A stretch of DNA of 64,000 nucleotides from Granulosicoccus sp045110475 (GCA_045110475.1 JBGCGC010000042.1:8112-72111); one strand, 5' to 3'. Shown: positions 9,791 through 18,807, counted from the first letter of the stretch. Numbers and translations are program-made. Notes: generated by a model not told the origin, from the sequence alone.

Positions 9791-9985
9791 TAGGAATCTG
9801 CGCGGCCGGAGGCGGCCCCGTAGAAAGCGATCGAGCGAGAGTCGTCCAATTTTGAGTCAAATTTTGTGCTCATTTGAGGAGTTTAGCTGGCTAAGTGACG
9901 AAAATGAGCGCAAGATTTGGCCAAAAGTGGGCTGCTCGTAGCCGATTGATTTCTGCGGGGCCGCCTCCGGCCGCGCAGGCTCCTA
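9791..9985. repeat. Long palindromic repeat element, copy A
   Basis: This 195-bp element has 36-bp terminal inverted repeats (9791-9826 and 9950-9985, 33 of 36 matching) that start TAGGA and carry a GC-rich GGCCGGAGGCGGCCCC core. The interior is AT-richer and is itself an imperfect inverted repeat, so the whole unit could fold as one long hairpin. It is the reverse complement of copies B (53218) and C (63826). Its right edge, CTA on this strand, is the TAG stop codon of the enoyl-CoA hydratase-like gene. No open frame of note lies inside it. Confidence 0.85.
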
Positions 9986-10777
9986 GCTGTCGTTCCACTG
10001 TGGCGATCTTTTTTCGAAAAAGGCGTCGATGCCTTCGCTGACATCATCAGCCATCATATTGCTGGCCATGGCATACCCCGCCATTTCGTAGGCCTTGGCA
10101 AGCGGCATCTCAAGCTGTTTGTAGAACATGGATTTGCCGGTTGATACGGCTATTGTTGATTTGCTGCAGATGCGCTGTGAGAGTTCTATCACGCTATGCT
10201 CAAGCTGATCTGCAGGAACGCACTGATTGATCAGTCCCCAATCCACTGCACAGGGTGCGTCAATAAAATCGCCGGTCATCAGCATTTGAAATGCGCGTTT
10301 GCGGGAAATGTTTCGTGCCAGAGCTACCGAAGGGGTACTGCAGAATAAACCCAGATTAATGCCTGAAACGCCGAACGTGCAATGATCGGCGGCTATGGCA
10401 AGATCACAATTGGCGACCAACTGACAACCTGCTGCGGCCGCAATGCCCTGCACCTTTGCAATGACAGGCTGTGGCAAGGCGACGAGCGATTGCATGAAAT
10501 AGCTACATTTCGAAAACAGTGCCTGTTGCCATTGTTCATCGATATGCTCGCGCATCTCTTTCAGATCATGACCTGCACAAAACGCCTTGCCTGAGGCCGC
10601 AATTACCACGACACGCACTGAATCTGGCAGATTGTCGACTGCGCTTTGCAGCGCGTCCAGCATGGTATGGCTGAGCGCGTTGAATTGATCCGGCCGGTTC
10701 AGGGTCAAGGTCAAAATGCCTTCGGCGGATAGTTCTGTCAGAAGCGGTGAAGTATCGTTTGACTGTGGTTGCGCCAT
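9983..10777 (-). CDS. ECHDC3-like enoyl-CoA hydratase/isomerase family protein
   Basis: This 264-residue crotonase-fold protein has the oxyanion-hole segments near SGKAFCAGHDLKEM and QGIAAAAGCQLV. It shares the GLFCSTPSVALAR signature of the ECHDC3 subfamily. Both glutamates used by true hydratases are missing: the GCE position is GCQ, and the PE position is SG (VSGINLGLF). It therefore may not be a hydratase; ECHDC3-type proteins have no settled reaction that I can cite. The stop codon is formed by the edge of repeat copy A. It is divergent from a hotdog thioesterase, 58 bp away, suggesting joint control in acyl-CoA metabolism. Confidence 0.87.
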   Translation of the reverse strand: MAQPQSNDTSPLLTELSAEGILTLTLNRPDQFNALSHTMLDALQSAVDNLPDSVRVVVIAASGKAFCAGHDLKEMREHIDEQWQQALFSKCSYFMQSLVALPQPVIAKVQGIAAAAGCQLVANCDLAIAADHCTFGVSGINLGLFCSTPSVALARNISRKRAFQMLMTGDFIDAPCAVDWGLINQCVPADQLEHSVIELSQRICSKSTIAVSTGKSMFYKQLEMPLAKAYEMAGYAMASNMMADDVSEGIDAFFEKRSPQWNDS

Positions 10778-10835
10778 CTCTCTATCTCAGGTGTTAGCCT
10801 TCATACTCTGACACTCTACCTGATAGCCTGCGCTG

Positions 10836-11297
10836 ATGACAGATTCTCAACGTGGCAGCAAGCTGCTGCTTGATGCCGATACGTTCGCCACGATGCTTGA
10901 TGAACGCCTGCCATTCGCCAAACTTATGGGTCTTGCGGTCGATGAATTCCATGAAGACCACGTTATCCTGCGCGCCGTCTACAGCGAGCGCTTTCTAAGA
11001 CCAGGCGGTACTGTGGCAGGGCCCATCATGATGGGCCTGGCAGATGCTGCCGTCTACGCCCTCGTGTTATCGCGCATTGGTCCGGTTGAGTTGGCCGTAA
11101 CCACCCAGTTATCCATTAATTTTCTGCGCAAGCCGGAACCTGGTGATGTGCTTGCACGTGCCAGTATGCTCAAACTGGGGAAGCGACTCGCGGTTGCCGA
11201 CGTGCTGTTGTACAGTGAGCCTGCGGGTATTGATCAGCCGGTAGCGCAGGCCACTGCCACGTATTCAATACCGCCACCAGACAGGAGAGATGCATGA
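10836..11297 (+). CDS. PaaI-type hotdog thioesterase
   Basis: This 153-residue single hotdog domain has the PaaI-like pattern: a PGGTVAGPIMMGLADAAVY helix and the TTQLSINFLRKP strand. Such enzymes hydrolyse acyl- or aryl-CoA thioesters in the cytoplasm. The start ATG lies 58 bp from the divergent crotonase-family gene. The stop overlaps the HAD gene's start (ATGA), so the two are translationally coupled. Substrate is unknown. Confidence 0.85.
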   Translation: MTDSQRGSKLLLDADTFATMLDERLPFAKLMGLAVDEFHEDHVILRAVYSERFLRPGGTVAGPIMMGLADAAVYALVLSRIGPVELAVTTQLSINFLRKPEPGDVLARASMLKLGKRLAVADVLLYSEPAGIDQPVAQATATYSIPPPDRRDA

Positions 11298-11995
11298 GCC
11301 ATGAAACCGGACACAAGGCGTTTGAAAACACGAAAGCTTGTGTATTTGATGCCTACGGCACGCTCTTTGATGTGCATTCGGCGGTCGGTGCGCTGCACGA
11401 AGAAATTGGTGACGAGTATGCCCGGCTATCTGCTGCCTGGCGTCAACGGCAACTCGAATACACATGGCTGTGCAGCCTCATGGGCGAACATCGGGATTTC
11501 TGGCGACTGACATCGGACGCCCTGAGAGTCAGCTTGCGCGAGTTCAAGCTTGAAAACAGGGGTTTGCACGATCGGCTAATGCAGGCGTATCTGCAATTAA
11601 GTACCTTTGAAGAGGTTTCCAGTGTGTTGATCCAACTAAAGCGCGCCGAGTTGCAAACCGCCATACTGACCAATGGCACGCCGGTCATGATTGAGTCAGC
11701 AGTTGACAACTCCTCGATTAGACAGTGGATTGATCACCAGCTTTCAGTTGAAAGTGTCGGTATCTTCAAGCCCGATCCACGGGTCTATCAGCTGGCGGTT
11801 GATTCTATAGGTGTGCCAGCCGGGCAGATTGCTTTCATGTCATCCAATGTATGGGATGCATCTGGTGCTGCCCATTTCGGATTCAAGGTCGCATGGATCA
11901 ATCGTTACTCGCAACCATCGGAAGCACTACCCGGAACTCCGTCGGCCATGTTGTCCAGCTTGTCCGAATTGCCTGCCTTGCTGGGTATTTGCTGA
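11294..11995 (+). CDS. Haloacid dehalogenase type II (HAD superfamily)
   Basis: This 233-residue HAD hydrolase closely resembles (S)-2-haloacid dehalogenases. Motif I is VFDAYGTLFDVHS with the nucleophilic Asp, motif II is ILTNGTP, the conserved lysine is in GIFKPDP, and motif IV is the type II signature SSNVWDASGA. Members remove halide from 2-haloalkanoic acids, though some homologues have other roles. The ATG overlaps the thioesterase stop. Its last 91 bp overlap the antiparallel DUF1289 gene. Confidence 0.9.
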   Translation: MSHETGHKAFENTKACVFDAYGTLFDVHSAVGALHEEIGDEYARLSAAWRQRQLEYTWLCSLMGEHRDFWRLTSDALRVSLREFKLENRGLHDRLMQAYLQLSTFEEVSSVLIQLKRAELQTAILTNGTPVMIESAVDNSSIRQWIDHQLSVESVGIFKPDPRVYQLAVDSIGVPAGQIAFMSSNVWDASGAAHFGFKVAWINRYSQPSEALPGTPSAMLSSLSELPALLGIC

Positions 11996-12153
11996 CGATC
12001 CAGGCAAGCTGAGAGCACGGCCAGTTTTTGCTCATCATCCATTTCTCGCCAGCGTGTAATTTCATCAATGCTTCGCAGGCAACCAGAGCATAGTTGTGAG
12101 GGTTCATCGATCTTGCAGATTCCCTGGCAAGGTGATGCGATATCAAGTTTCAT
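11905..12153 (-). CDS. DUF1289 small cysteine-motif protein
   Basis: This 82-residue protein carries the DUF1289 signature: SPCQGICKID, then CSGCLRSIDEITRW and the MDDEQKLAVL helix. The four cysteines suggest a metal or iron-sulfur site. The family is widespread in proteobacteria and has no established function. The C-terminal third is not conserved-looking, and its coding sequence overlaps the 3' end of the convergent HAD gene by 91 bp. Confidence 0.85.
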   Translation of the reverse strand: MKLDIASPCQGICKIDEPSQLCSGCLRSIDEITRWREMDDEQKLAVLSACLDRQQIPSKAGNSDKLDNMADGVPGSASDGCE

Positions 12154-12299
12154 GCTGATGCGGAAGGTTTGCTGGTCATTAGAAATTTTACCCTGTATCG
12201 CAGGTTAACAAGTGTGCAAGGCAACAGATCGCCAAGCTTGTAACCAATCTCGCTGTTACACTGACACACTCACCCAATAAAAAGACGCCTGGTAGACGC

Positions 12300-13214
12300 A
12301 TGCAGGTTTTCAACTTTGGTTCTATAAATATCGATCTCGTGTATCGGGTGCCTCATCTTGTTGCGCCGGGCGAGACTCTGCTCAGCCGATCTCTGGAGAC
12401 AGTGCTCGGTGGCAAAGGTGCCAACCAGTCGGTAGCATTGGCAAGGGCAGGTGCGCGCGTCGTGCATATTGGTCGACTGGGCCAGGCTGACAGTTGGGCG
12501 GGTGATCAGTTATTGCAGGCAGGTGTTGATACGTCGCTCGTAGCCACGATTGAAGGCCCTAGCGGACACGCTATCATTCAGGTAGACGATAGGGGTGAAA
12601 ACTCCATAATCCTGCATGGCGGGGCCAATCAGTCGTTTAGCCACGATCTGCTAGCCAATGCGCTGGAATCGGCAGAGGCTGGCGACTGGTTATTGATGCA
12701 AAACGAATGCAACGCGCTCGATAGTGCGTTTTCGCTGGCGGCGAGCAAGGGCTTGCGGATCGCTTTTAATCCTGCACCCATGACGCCTGAAATTACTCAG
12801 TTGCCGCTGGAGCGTTGCGCCCTTTTAATAGTGAATGAAACCGAAGCCGCTGCGCTCGCCGGGGATGATGACCTGAACAGCGCGATTATTTCGCTGGGGA
12901 AAAAATACCCGGATACACATCTGGTGCTGACGCTGGGATCGAAAGGCGCGATGCTGCAACGGGGGCCGTTGCAGCACACGGCAACGGCCATGCGTGTGAG
13001 TGCGGTGGACACAACCGGTGCCGGTGACACATTTGTTGGCTATTTTCTTGCGTCGCTGATGGAGGGGCTCGATGATGAACGTGCCTTGCACCGTGCATGC
13101 GCTGCAGGTGCATTGTCCGTTACCCGGCACGGCGCAACACCGGGTATTCCCACCCGTGCGGAGCTCAACCTGTTTCTTGACAGCAGGGCCGACGATAAGT
13201 CGAGCAACTTCTGA
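12300..13214 (+). CDS. rbsK: Ribokinase (PfkB family)
   Basis: This 304-residue PfkB-family sugar kinase starts with the ribokinase pattern NFGSINIDLVYRVPHL and has PfkB motif 1 (GGKGANQSVALARAG). Motif 2 (DTTGAGDTFVGYF) carries the catalytic Asp and the anion hole. It would phosphorylate D-ribose to ribose-5-phosphate. A nucleoside hydrolase follows 32 bp downstream, and a nucleoside-type ABC importer lies further along, so its ribose probably comes from imported nucleosides. Confidence 0.9.
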   Translation: MQVFNFGSINIDLVYRVPHLVAPGETLLSRSLETVLGGKGANQSVALARAGARVVHIGRLGQADSWAGDQLLQAGVDTSLVATIEGPSGHAIIQVDDRGENSIILHGGANQSFSHDLLANALESAEAGDWLLMQNECNALDSAFSLAASKGLRIAFNPAPMTPEITQLPLERCALLIVNETEAAALAGDDDLNSAIISLGKKYPDTHLVLTLGSKGAMLQRGPLQHTATAMRVSAVDTTGAGDTFVGYFLASLMEGLDDERALHRACAAGALSVTRHGATPGIPTRAELNLFLDSRADDKSSNF

Positions 13215-13246
13215 AACCCCCAAAGCCATCTTATTGATTGAAAAAC

Positions 13247-14278
13247 ATGCACAAAATCATCCTGGACACCGATCCCGGTGTCGATGACGCCATGGCAATC
13301 GCCTTTGCGTTTACGCATCCGGATATTGAGCTGCTGGCATTGACGACGGTTTTCGGCAATCTCAGCATCGACTTTACCACTCGCAATGCACAGTACATTC
13401 TCGATACCCTTGGTGCTACTGATGTCGCTGTTGCGATGGGTGCTGCTGTACCCAGTGTGCAGACACCTTTGCCCTACGCCGATTTTGTTCATGGTGCTGA
13501 TGGGCTTGGCAACGCATATCCAGGTAGTGTGCCTGACGTGCCCGCACTTCAAGCCGTCACGTTAAATCCGGACGCACGTCACGCTACTGTTGACAAGCTG
13601 GACGCTGCCGATTTTATCATTGCCGCTGCGCGTGCACAGCCTGGCGAAATTACTCTTGTTGCGGTCGGACCACTAACGAATATCGCCGAAGCCTATCGGC
13701 GCGAACCCGAACTGCCAACGCTTGTGGCCGGACTGGTTATTATGGGTGGCACTGTCGATGAACCGGGTAACGTCACGCCGCTTGCCGAGGCCAATTTCTT
13801 TAACGATCCACATGCGGCAGATGCCTTGCTAGCCGCAGACTGGCCAGCAACTCTGGTCGGGCTGGACGTCACACATCGCATTATGATCCGTGACAGTGAT
13901 CTCAGGAAACTTGGTGAGCATGCCCACGACACCGGCGCACTGATCTGGGATAGCAGTCGTTTTTACGTGGACTTCTACACTCGCAGCGGGGCTGCTAAAG
14001 AAGCCGTCGACGAAGGTGCGGAGCCACAGTGTGCAATGCACGATGCAGCGGCTATCGCTTGTCTGCTGATGCCTGATGCTTTTGAGATGCAGTCAGGGGC
14101 ATCGCGAGTCATTCACGATGGCATGGCGGCAGGGCAGCTGGCCGTGGACCGAAAAGGCTACGCTTATGCCGTACCCCATTGGCGGGAGCGCGCCGTAACG
14201 CATGTTTGCATGGCGGTGGATGCTTCTCGCGTGCGCGAGCATTTTCTGTCAACTATTATTGATGGACATCTGCGTTAG
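13247..14278 (+). CDS. Inosine-uridine-type nucleoside hydrolase
   Basis: This 343-residue N-ribohydrolase splits nucleosides into base and ribose. The N-terminal Ca2+ and ribose-binding motif is ILDTDPGVDDAMA. Further conserved segments are ANFFNDPHAAD and the ligand-binding Asp/His region near CAMHDAAAI. I take the ATG at 13247, because the TTG 9 bp upstream has no ribosome site. It probably forms an operon with the upstream ribokinase. Its TAG stop codon is the first three bases of repeat copy D. Base preference cannot be deduced. Confidence 0.92.
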   Translation: MHKIILDTDPGVDDAMAIAFAFTHPDIELLALTTVFGNLSIDFTTRNAQYILDTLGATDVAVAMGAAVPSVQTPLPYADFVHGADGLGNAYPGSVPDVPALQAVTLNPDARHATVDKLDAADFIIAAARAQPGEITLVAVGPLTNIAEAYRREPELPTLVAGLVIMGGTVDEPGNVTPLAEANFFNDPHAADALLAADWPATLVGLDVTHRIMIRDSDLRKLGEHAHDTGALIWDSSRFYVDFYTRSGAAKEAVDEGAEPQCAMHDAAAIACLLMPDAFEMQSGASRVIHDGMAAGQLAVDRKGYAYAVPHWRERAVTHVCMAVDASRVREHFLSTIIDGHLR

Positions 14279-14313
14279 GAGCCTGCGCGGCCGGAGGCGG
14301 CGCAGACTCCTAG
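14276..14313. repeat. Short palindromic repeat element, copy D
   Basis: This 38-bp hairpin-forming unit runs from TAGGAG to CTCCTAG. The arms AGGAG..TGCGC and GCGCA..CTCCT pair around a GGCCGGAGGCG core. It equals the two ends of the long element joined without the interior. The left TAG is the stop codon of the nucleoside hydrolase. It may act as a terminator stem, though no T-tract follows. Confidence 0.75.
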
Positions 14314-14332
14314 GACAAGGAATGGGGCAAGC

Positions 14333-15823
14333 ATGAAGACAGGAAAATTGCAGTCACTGATCACGACAGGACTTGCAGGCCTTGTGCTTGCGGCCTGTGA
14401 TTGGGTTGACTCCGGGGGCAGCAGTGATGCACCGGAAGCACCCGTTGTCGTGTCGGAGATTTTGCTTGACGATGTGCCCGTAGGCCAGGCCGAGGTCATC
14501 AATGAGAAGACTTTAGCGCGTTTCATCGTCCCTCAAAATACCTCAAACCTGGAGAGGACCTATGCGTGGTCTGAACCGCTGGAACAGGGCAATTTGCCCG
14601 AATGCGCAGGCACAAACGGTTTCAAGCCAGAGCTTGCAGCCAGCTCGCTGGATCAAGCCTGTACGCTCGAATCCGACTGTGCTTTCGAATTCGTAAATTT
14701 GGCTGCCGAGCCTGAGTCTGTGCCGGGAACGACGCCAGAAACCGTACCTGACGGCCAGCCGAACACACCAGAAGATACTACGGACGCTGCAGGTATCGTA
14801 TTTGAGCTGAGGATACCCGCGCTGAAAGCGTCGGTTGGTGCTCGCTACATGCTGGAAGAACAAGATAGCAGCGGCAACGTTTTTAACACCGAATTCAGTA
14901 TTTGCATGATTGCCGTGAACGAGCAACCGGACGCTCGCGATGATATTTTCGTCATTCTTGAAGGCAATGAATTGAACGTTACGCCGGCTACCGTCAACTT
15001 GCTCAGTAACGATTCTGACGATATAGATGTGAGTAACGAGCCGTTGTCCGTTCTTCCGGAACCTTTGTCGGAGCCAGAAAACGCAGCTGTGTTCGAGCTG
15101 GGTGATGACGGCAGCTTTACCTATGAGTCGAACCTCATTGATTTGCGTGAGGATCAGTTTGATACTTTTACCTACGAGGTGACGGACGGTGTATTCACGG
15201 TTTCGGCAAAAGCCACGATAAGAGTGGTTGCCATCAATCAGGCGCCCCGACTACTCGATAGCATAGAGGATCTTTCCGCGACTGAAGACGAGGTGTTTCG
15301 TGTGGATCTGGCGCCGAATTTTTTCGACCCTGAAAGCAACAATCTGGCATTTACCTTGTCAGACGACACACCTTTGGCAGCCGGTACGGGACTGAGCCTG
15401 AGTCGTGCTGGCGTGCTTTCAGGAACCCCTACTGCGTCGGATGTTGGTGTGTACGAGCTAACGATTGAGGTCAGTGATGGTGGACAAGTCACCGAAACGA
15501 GTTTCACGCTGGAGGTCGGGGAGACCAATAATCGTGCACCGTTTTTTGTAACAGGTTCAGTGGCGGCCGAAATAACAGGGCCGGTGCTGGTAATCATGCG
15601 TATAAGTACCGAATTCATTGATCCCGATGGTGACGACCTGACCTACAGCATGGCGTTCGGCCGCGTATTGCCTGTGGGATTGTCCCTTAACAGAGCAACG
15701 GGTGTGATCTCCGGAAGACCAAGCGTTGCCGGTGTGTATCCAAATTTGCGGGTCAGGGCGACCGACCCATTTGACAAATCAACGTTGTCCCCGGCATTCA
15801 CTATTACAATTGTAGGCAACTAG
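14333..15823 (+). CDS. Lipoprotein with cadherin-like and putative-Ig domains
   Basis: This is a 496-residue envelope protein. A lipobox (LVLAAC, Cys22) ends the signal peptide. A low-complexity Pro/Glu/Thr stretch lies near residue 125-145. A cadherin-like tandem follows (NVTPATVNLLSNDSDD, then FTYEVTDG), and two putative-Ig (He_PIG-like) modules have the repeated GLSLSRAGVLSGTP and GLSLNRATGVISGRP signature. Such proteins usually mediate adhesion or ligand binding at the outer membrane. No catalytic motif is visible. It starts 20 bp after repeat copy D, between nucleoside-metabolism genes with which it has no obvious link. Confidence 0.8.
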   Translation: MKTGKLQSLITTGLAGLVLAACDWVDSGGSSDAPEAPVVVSEILLDDVPVGQAEVINEKTLARFIVPQNTSNLERTYAWSEPLEQGNLPECAGTNGFKPELAASSLDQACTLESDCAFEFVNLAAEPESVPGTTPETVPDGQPNTPEDTTDAAGIVFELRIPALKASVGARYMLEEQDSSGNVFNTEFSICMIAVNEQPDARDDIFVILEGNELNVTPATVNLLSNDSDDIDVSNEPLSVLPEPLSEPENAAVFELGDDGSFTYESNLIDLREDQFDTFTYEVTDGVFTVSAKATIRVVAINQAPRLLDSIEDLSATEDEVFRVDLAPNFFDPESNNLAFTLSDDTPLAAGTGLSLSRAGVLSGTPTASDVGVYELTIEVSDGGQVTETSFTLEVGETNNRAPFFVTGSVAAEITGPVLVIMRISTEFIDPDGDDLTYSMAFGRVLPVGLSLNRATGVISGRPSVAGVYPNLRVRATDPFDKSTLSPAFTITIVGN

Positions 15824-15827
15824 TCTG

Positions 15828-15866
15828 GTGAACTATCGCAGTGAACTATCGCAGTGAACTATCGCA
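15828..15866 (+). repeat. Three tandem 13-bp repeats
   Basis: The unit GTGAACTATCGCA occurs three times head to tail with no mismatches, in the 68-bp gap between the lipoprotein and the glutamine amidotransferase gene. A shorter echo (TGTAGGCAA) occurs on both sides. It may be a slipped-strand duplication that alters spacing upstream of the next start; no function is known. Confidence 0.9.
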
Positions 15867-15891
15867 GGCAACGACTGTAGGCAATTGATTG

Positions 15892-16608
15892 ATGAGTTCG
15901 TCACCAAACAGGTATCTGTTCGTCAAGCATTCCCCTAACTGGAATGTGGATCGATGTACCCGGTGGATGCACAGCAATGACAAGATCGTCGACTGGTGTT
16001 ATCCCGTCGATGAAGATCCGTTTCCTGATCCGGCGGCCTACGCGGGCGTTGTTGTCTTTGGTGGAGCTAACAGTGCCAACGATTGTTCCGAGTTTGAATG
16101 GGTTCGTCGCGAGCTGCATTTCGTCCGACAATGTCTGGAAAAAGACACCGCATTTCTGGGTATTTGCCTTGGTGCGCAAATACTCGCACGTGCACTGGGT
16201 GCCGATGTTCGGCCTCATCAAACCGAATTGAAAGAAGTGGGTTTTTGTCGTGTGGATCCGGTAGATTCAGCCAGTGAGTTTCTGAGCTCGCCACTTATGG
16301 TGATGCAGTGGCACTCAGAGGGTTTTGATCTACCGCCCGGTACCCAGAGGATTGCCACGGGAGAACATTTCCCCAATCAGGCCTATGCACTTAATGATCG
16401 GGTGATCGGCTTGCAGTTTCATCCGGAGGTTAACAGCGATGTTTTGGCCATCTGGCATGAACGCAACAAGACTCGCAGCAGTGGTGTGCTGAGTGAGGAG
16501 GAACGAGTATCGATGATGGCCGATGCCCATCGATATGAAGACGATATCTCATGCTGGCTCGATAGATTTCTAACCCGCTGGACAAACTTGTGCGAAGCCA
16601 GCCGCTAG
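15892..16608 (+). CDS. Class I glutamine amidotransferase-like protein
   Basis: This 238-residue GATase1-fold protein has the nucleophile Cys92 in FLGICLGAQIL and the catalytic His-Glu pair in LQFHPEVN. Stand-alone members of this group include GMP-synthase-like amidotransferases and gamma-glutamyl-polyamine or peptide hydrolases. This one carries no synthetase domain. I choose ATG 15892 over the TTG 3 bp upstream. The antiporter gene begins 6 bp after its stop, so the two are probably co-transcribed, as is seen for some GATase/Kef-type pairs. Confidence 0.85.
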   Translation: MSSSPNRYLFVKHSPNWNVDRCTRWMHSNDKIVDWCYPVDEDPFPDPAAYAGVVVFGGANSANDCSEFEWVRRELHFVRQCLEKDTAFLGICLGAQILARALGADVRPHQTELKEVGFCRVDPVDSASEFLSSPLMVMQWHSEGFDLPPGTQRIATGEHFPNQAYALNDRVIGLQFHPEVNSDVLAIWHERNKTRSSGVLSEEERVSMMADAHRYEDDISCWLDRFLTRWTNLCEASR

Positions 16609-16614
16609 TGACCC

Positions 16615-18315
16615 ATGGCTGATCCTAACAGCCTTTTACTGAATATCTTCATTTACCTGACGGCGGGCCTGCTGGCTGTGCCCAGTGCGCGTCGGCTGGG
16701 TCTTGGACCCGTATTCGGCTACCTTTTCGCAGGTATTCTGATCGGCCCCTGGGGGCTGGCACTGATACGTGATGAATATACCATCGAGCTCTTTTCGAGC
16801 TTTTCCACCGTGCTATTGCTGTTTCTCGTTGGTTTGCAGGCAACGCCTGAGCGCCTCAATCGTTTGCTGGGTGACCTGCTTTCATTGGGCTTGCTGCAGT
16901 TTTTTCTGACGACGCTGGTTGTTGCAATGGTTGCGATGCTCATAGGACATCCATGGCATCATGCCCTTGTTGCCGGACTTGCATTGTCGATTTCGTCCGA
17001 GGCTGTGGCCAAACACGCCTTTGCTGAACGTTACCCGACCGGGTCGGCGGTTACCGAAACCGGTTACCAGTTGTTGCTCACTCAGTCCATGCTGCTAGTG
17101 GCCGTCATCGTCATGCTTCCGGTATTTGCCTTCGAAGCAGCGCTGCTGGAGGGTAGCCCCTGGCCGAAAATGCTCAAAGCCTGCATTGTAGTAGCCGTGT
17201 TTGGCGTGTTTGCCCACCTGGTGTTGCGGCAGGCGTTTCGCTACGTGGTCAGCATTGGCCTTGACGAGGTGTTTGCGGCCTTCGCCGTGCTTCTGGTTAT
17301 CGGGGTGTTGCTGATTGTCGATGCTATGGGCTTGCCCCTTGAACTGGGTGCGCTGCTCAGCGGGCTTTTACTGATACGGTCCGAATACGGTGCCGCTATC
17401 CGGATAGCCACTTATCCGTTTACCGGATTGTTGGTCGGTATGTTTTTCATTTCAACCGGCATGCAGATAGACTTTGCCACGTTTATCAGAAAACCGCTGG
17501 AGACCTTTGCGCTGGTGGCCCTGCTGGTCGGGGCCAAGGCCTGGATTATCCGCAACATCCTGCGCTATTCTTCGGTACCAAGGCAGCAACGAATCTGGTT
17601 AGCCACGGTTCTTGCCCAGAGTGGTGAGCTGGCGTTCGTAGTCATCGCTCTGGCGGTGAGCTATCAGGCTATTCCGGACAAGCTTGCCGCGCAGCTTGTG
17701 CTCGTCATTGCACTGTCAATGCTGACAACACCATTGCTGCTTTTCTACGCCGCGCGGCGCGACACTTTGCCAGCCATACAGCAAAGTGACACGGGCCTTG
17801 AGGTCGGCGAGCAGGCGGATTCTCAGGTTATCGTCGCCGGTTTCGGGCGCATGGGGCGAGTTGTTGCGCATCTGCTGAAAGACAATGGTTTTCGGGCAGT
17901 TGTCATAGATCACAATCCGGATCGCTTTACCAAATTGCGCAATGAGGGCTTCGTCGGTTTTTATGGCAATGCCTTGCGTCCGGATTTACTGGACGCTGCC
18001 GGAGCCGAACGCGCCAGTGTGATGGTCGTTGCCATTGATGATCCGGAGGCTGCGGTTGATCTCATCCGGCATGTCCATCGGGAGTATCCGCATCTCAGAC
18101 TACTTTCCAGAGCGGTGGATGCAGACGGGGAGCATCGCTTATTGCGCAGTGGCGCTGATCGCACCTATGGCGAGACCTTCGAGACAGCACTGCTGATGGG
18201 TGAAGATGTTCTGGAGATGGTGGGTATGAGTCCGCTGGATGCGCAGGCCGTGGCCGAGCATTATCGAGATAATGCACTTGAACAGCAGGCGCAGCTGGCA
18301 AAAACCGCAAATTGA
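16615..18315 (+). CDS. CPA2 cation:proton antiporter with TrkA-N domain (Kef-like)
   Basis: This 566-residue inner-membrane antiporter has about 12 hydrophobic helices over residues 1-385, with the family segments VFGYLFAGILIGP and AQSGELAFVVIALA. A cytosolic RCK/TrkA-N domain follows, starting at the dinucleotide-binding motif VIVAGFGRMGRVV. The layout is that of KefB/KefC K+/H+ antiporters. The ion and any gating ligand are not shown by the sequence, and no KefF/KefG-type ancillary oxidoreductase is adjacent. It is probably co-transcribed with the amidotransferase gene upstream. Confidence 0.9.
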   Translation: MADPNSLLLNIFIYLTAGLLAVPSARRLGLGPVFGYLFAGILIGPWGLALIRDEYTIELFSSFSTVLLLFLVGLQATPERLNRLLGDLLSLGLLQFFLTTLVVAMVAMLIGHPWHHALVAGLALSISSEAVAKHAFAERYPTGSAVTETGYQLLLTQSMLLVAVIVMLPVFAFEAALLEGSPWPKMLKACIVVAVFGVFAHLVLRQAFRYVVSIGLDEVFAAFAVLLVIGVLLIVDAMGLPLELGALLSGLLLIRSEYGAAIRIATYPFTGLLVGMFFISTGMQIDFATFIRKPLETFALVALLVGAKAWIIRNILRYSSVPRQQRIWLATVLAQSGELAFVVIALAVSYQAIPDKLAAQLVLVIALSMLTTPLLLFYAARRDTLPAIQQSDTGLEVGEQADSQVIVAGFGRMGRVVAHLLKDNGFRAVVIDHNPDRFTKLRNEGFVGFYGNALRPDLLDAAGAERASVMVVAIDDPEAAVDLIRHVHREYPHLRLLSRAVDADGEHRLLRSGADRTYGETFETALLMGEDVLEMVGMSPLDAQAVAEHYRDNALEQQAQLAKTAN

Positions 18316-18373
18316 CAGGTCTTCGGTATATTATCCGGATAGATACAGGGATACCAGAGCCAGAGGTGTTTGC

Positions 18374-18676
18374 ATGAAAGGAAACGATGTCGAATCGTTA
18401 ACCAAGCTGCTTAAAGAGCACGAGGTAGCGCTGTCAGCGGTCAAAGCCAACAAGTTGATGCTGAAGATTGGCTTGCTTGAAGAGGCAACACGCGAGAGTT
18501 CGACGCGACCCGGTGTCATCAAAAAGTACAAGGTGCTCAGTGACAAGGGGCTCGACTATGGTGTCAATGAAGAAAATCCTCAAAGCCCTGATCAGACGTC
18601 GCCCTACTATTACAAGGATAGTTTTGCAGATCTTGCAAAGCTGCTGCTTGAGGCCGAGGCTGACACCGGCAAGTAG
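18374..18676 (+). CDS. Small protein resembling antirepressor C-terminal domains
   Basis: This 100-residue protein is of unknown function. The start is set by an AGAGGT ribosome site 6 bp before the ATG; the open frame extends upstream only into the antiporter gene. It is charged and mostly helical. The pattern LTKLLKEH..VALSAVKANKLM followed by YKVLSDKGLDYG and an aromatic YYYKDSF segment resembles, by eye, the C-terminal DNA-binding part of phage antirepressors and small proteins of many free-living gammaproteobacteria. No other phage gene is near, so it is probably a chromosomal regulator-like protein and not a prophage relic. Confidence 0.65.
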   Translation: MKGNDVESLTKLLKEHEVALSAVKANKLMLKIGLLEEATRESSTRPGVIKKYKVLSDKGLDYGVNEENPQSPDQTSPYYYKDSFADLAKLLLEAEADTGK

Positions 18677-18807
18677 TCGTCAAAGCCTGCCAATTCAGTG
18701 CTTTCGCTGACCTGCAAGGTGCGAAATTGTTCGTGATACACTCCAGACGTGCGGTCTGGTCAGCGATAGAACAGGCCATTGCTAACTCCTATATAGAGGT
18801 CTCGACT

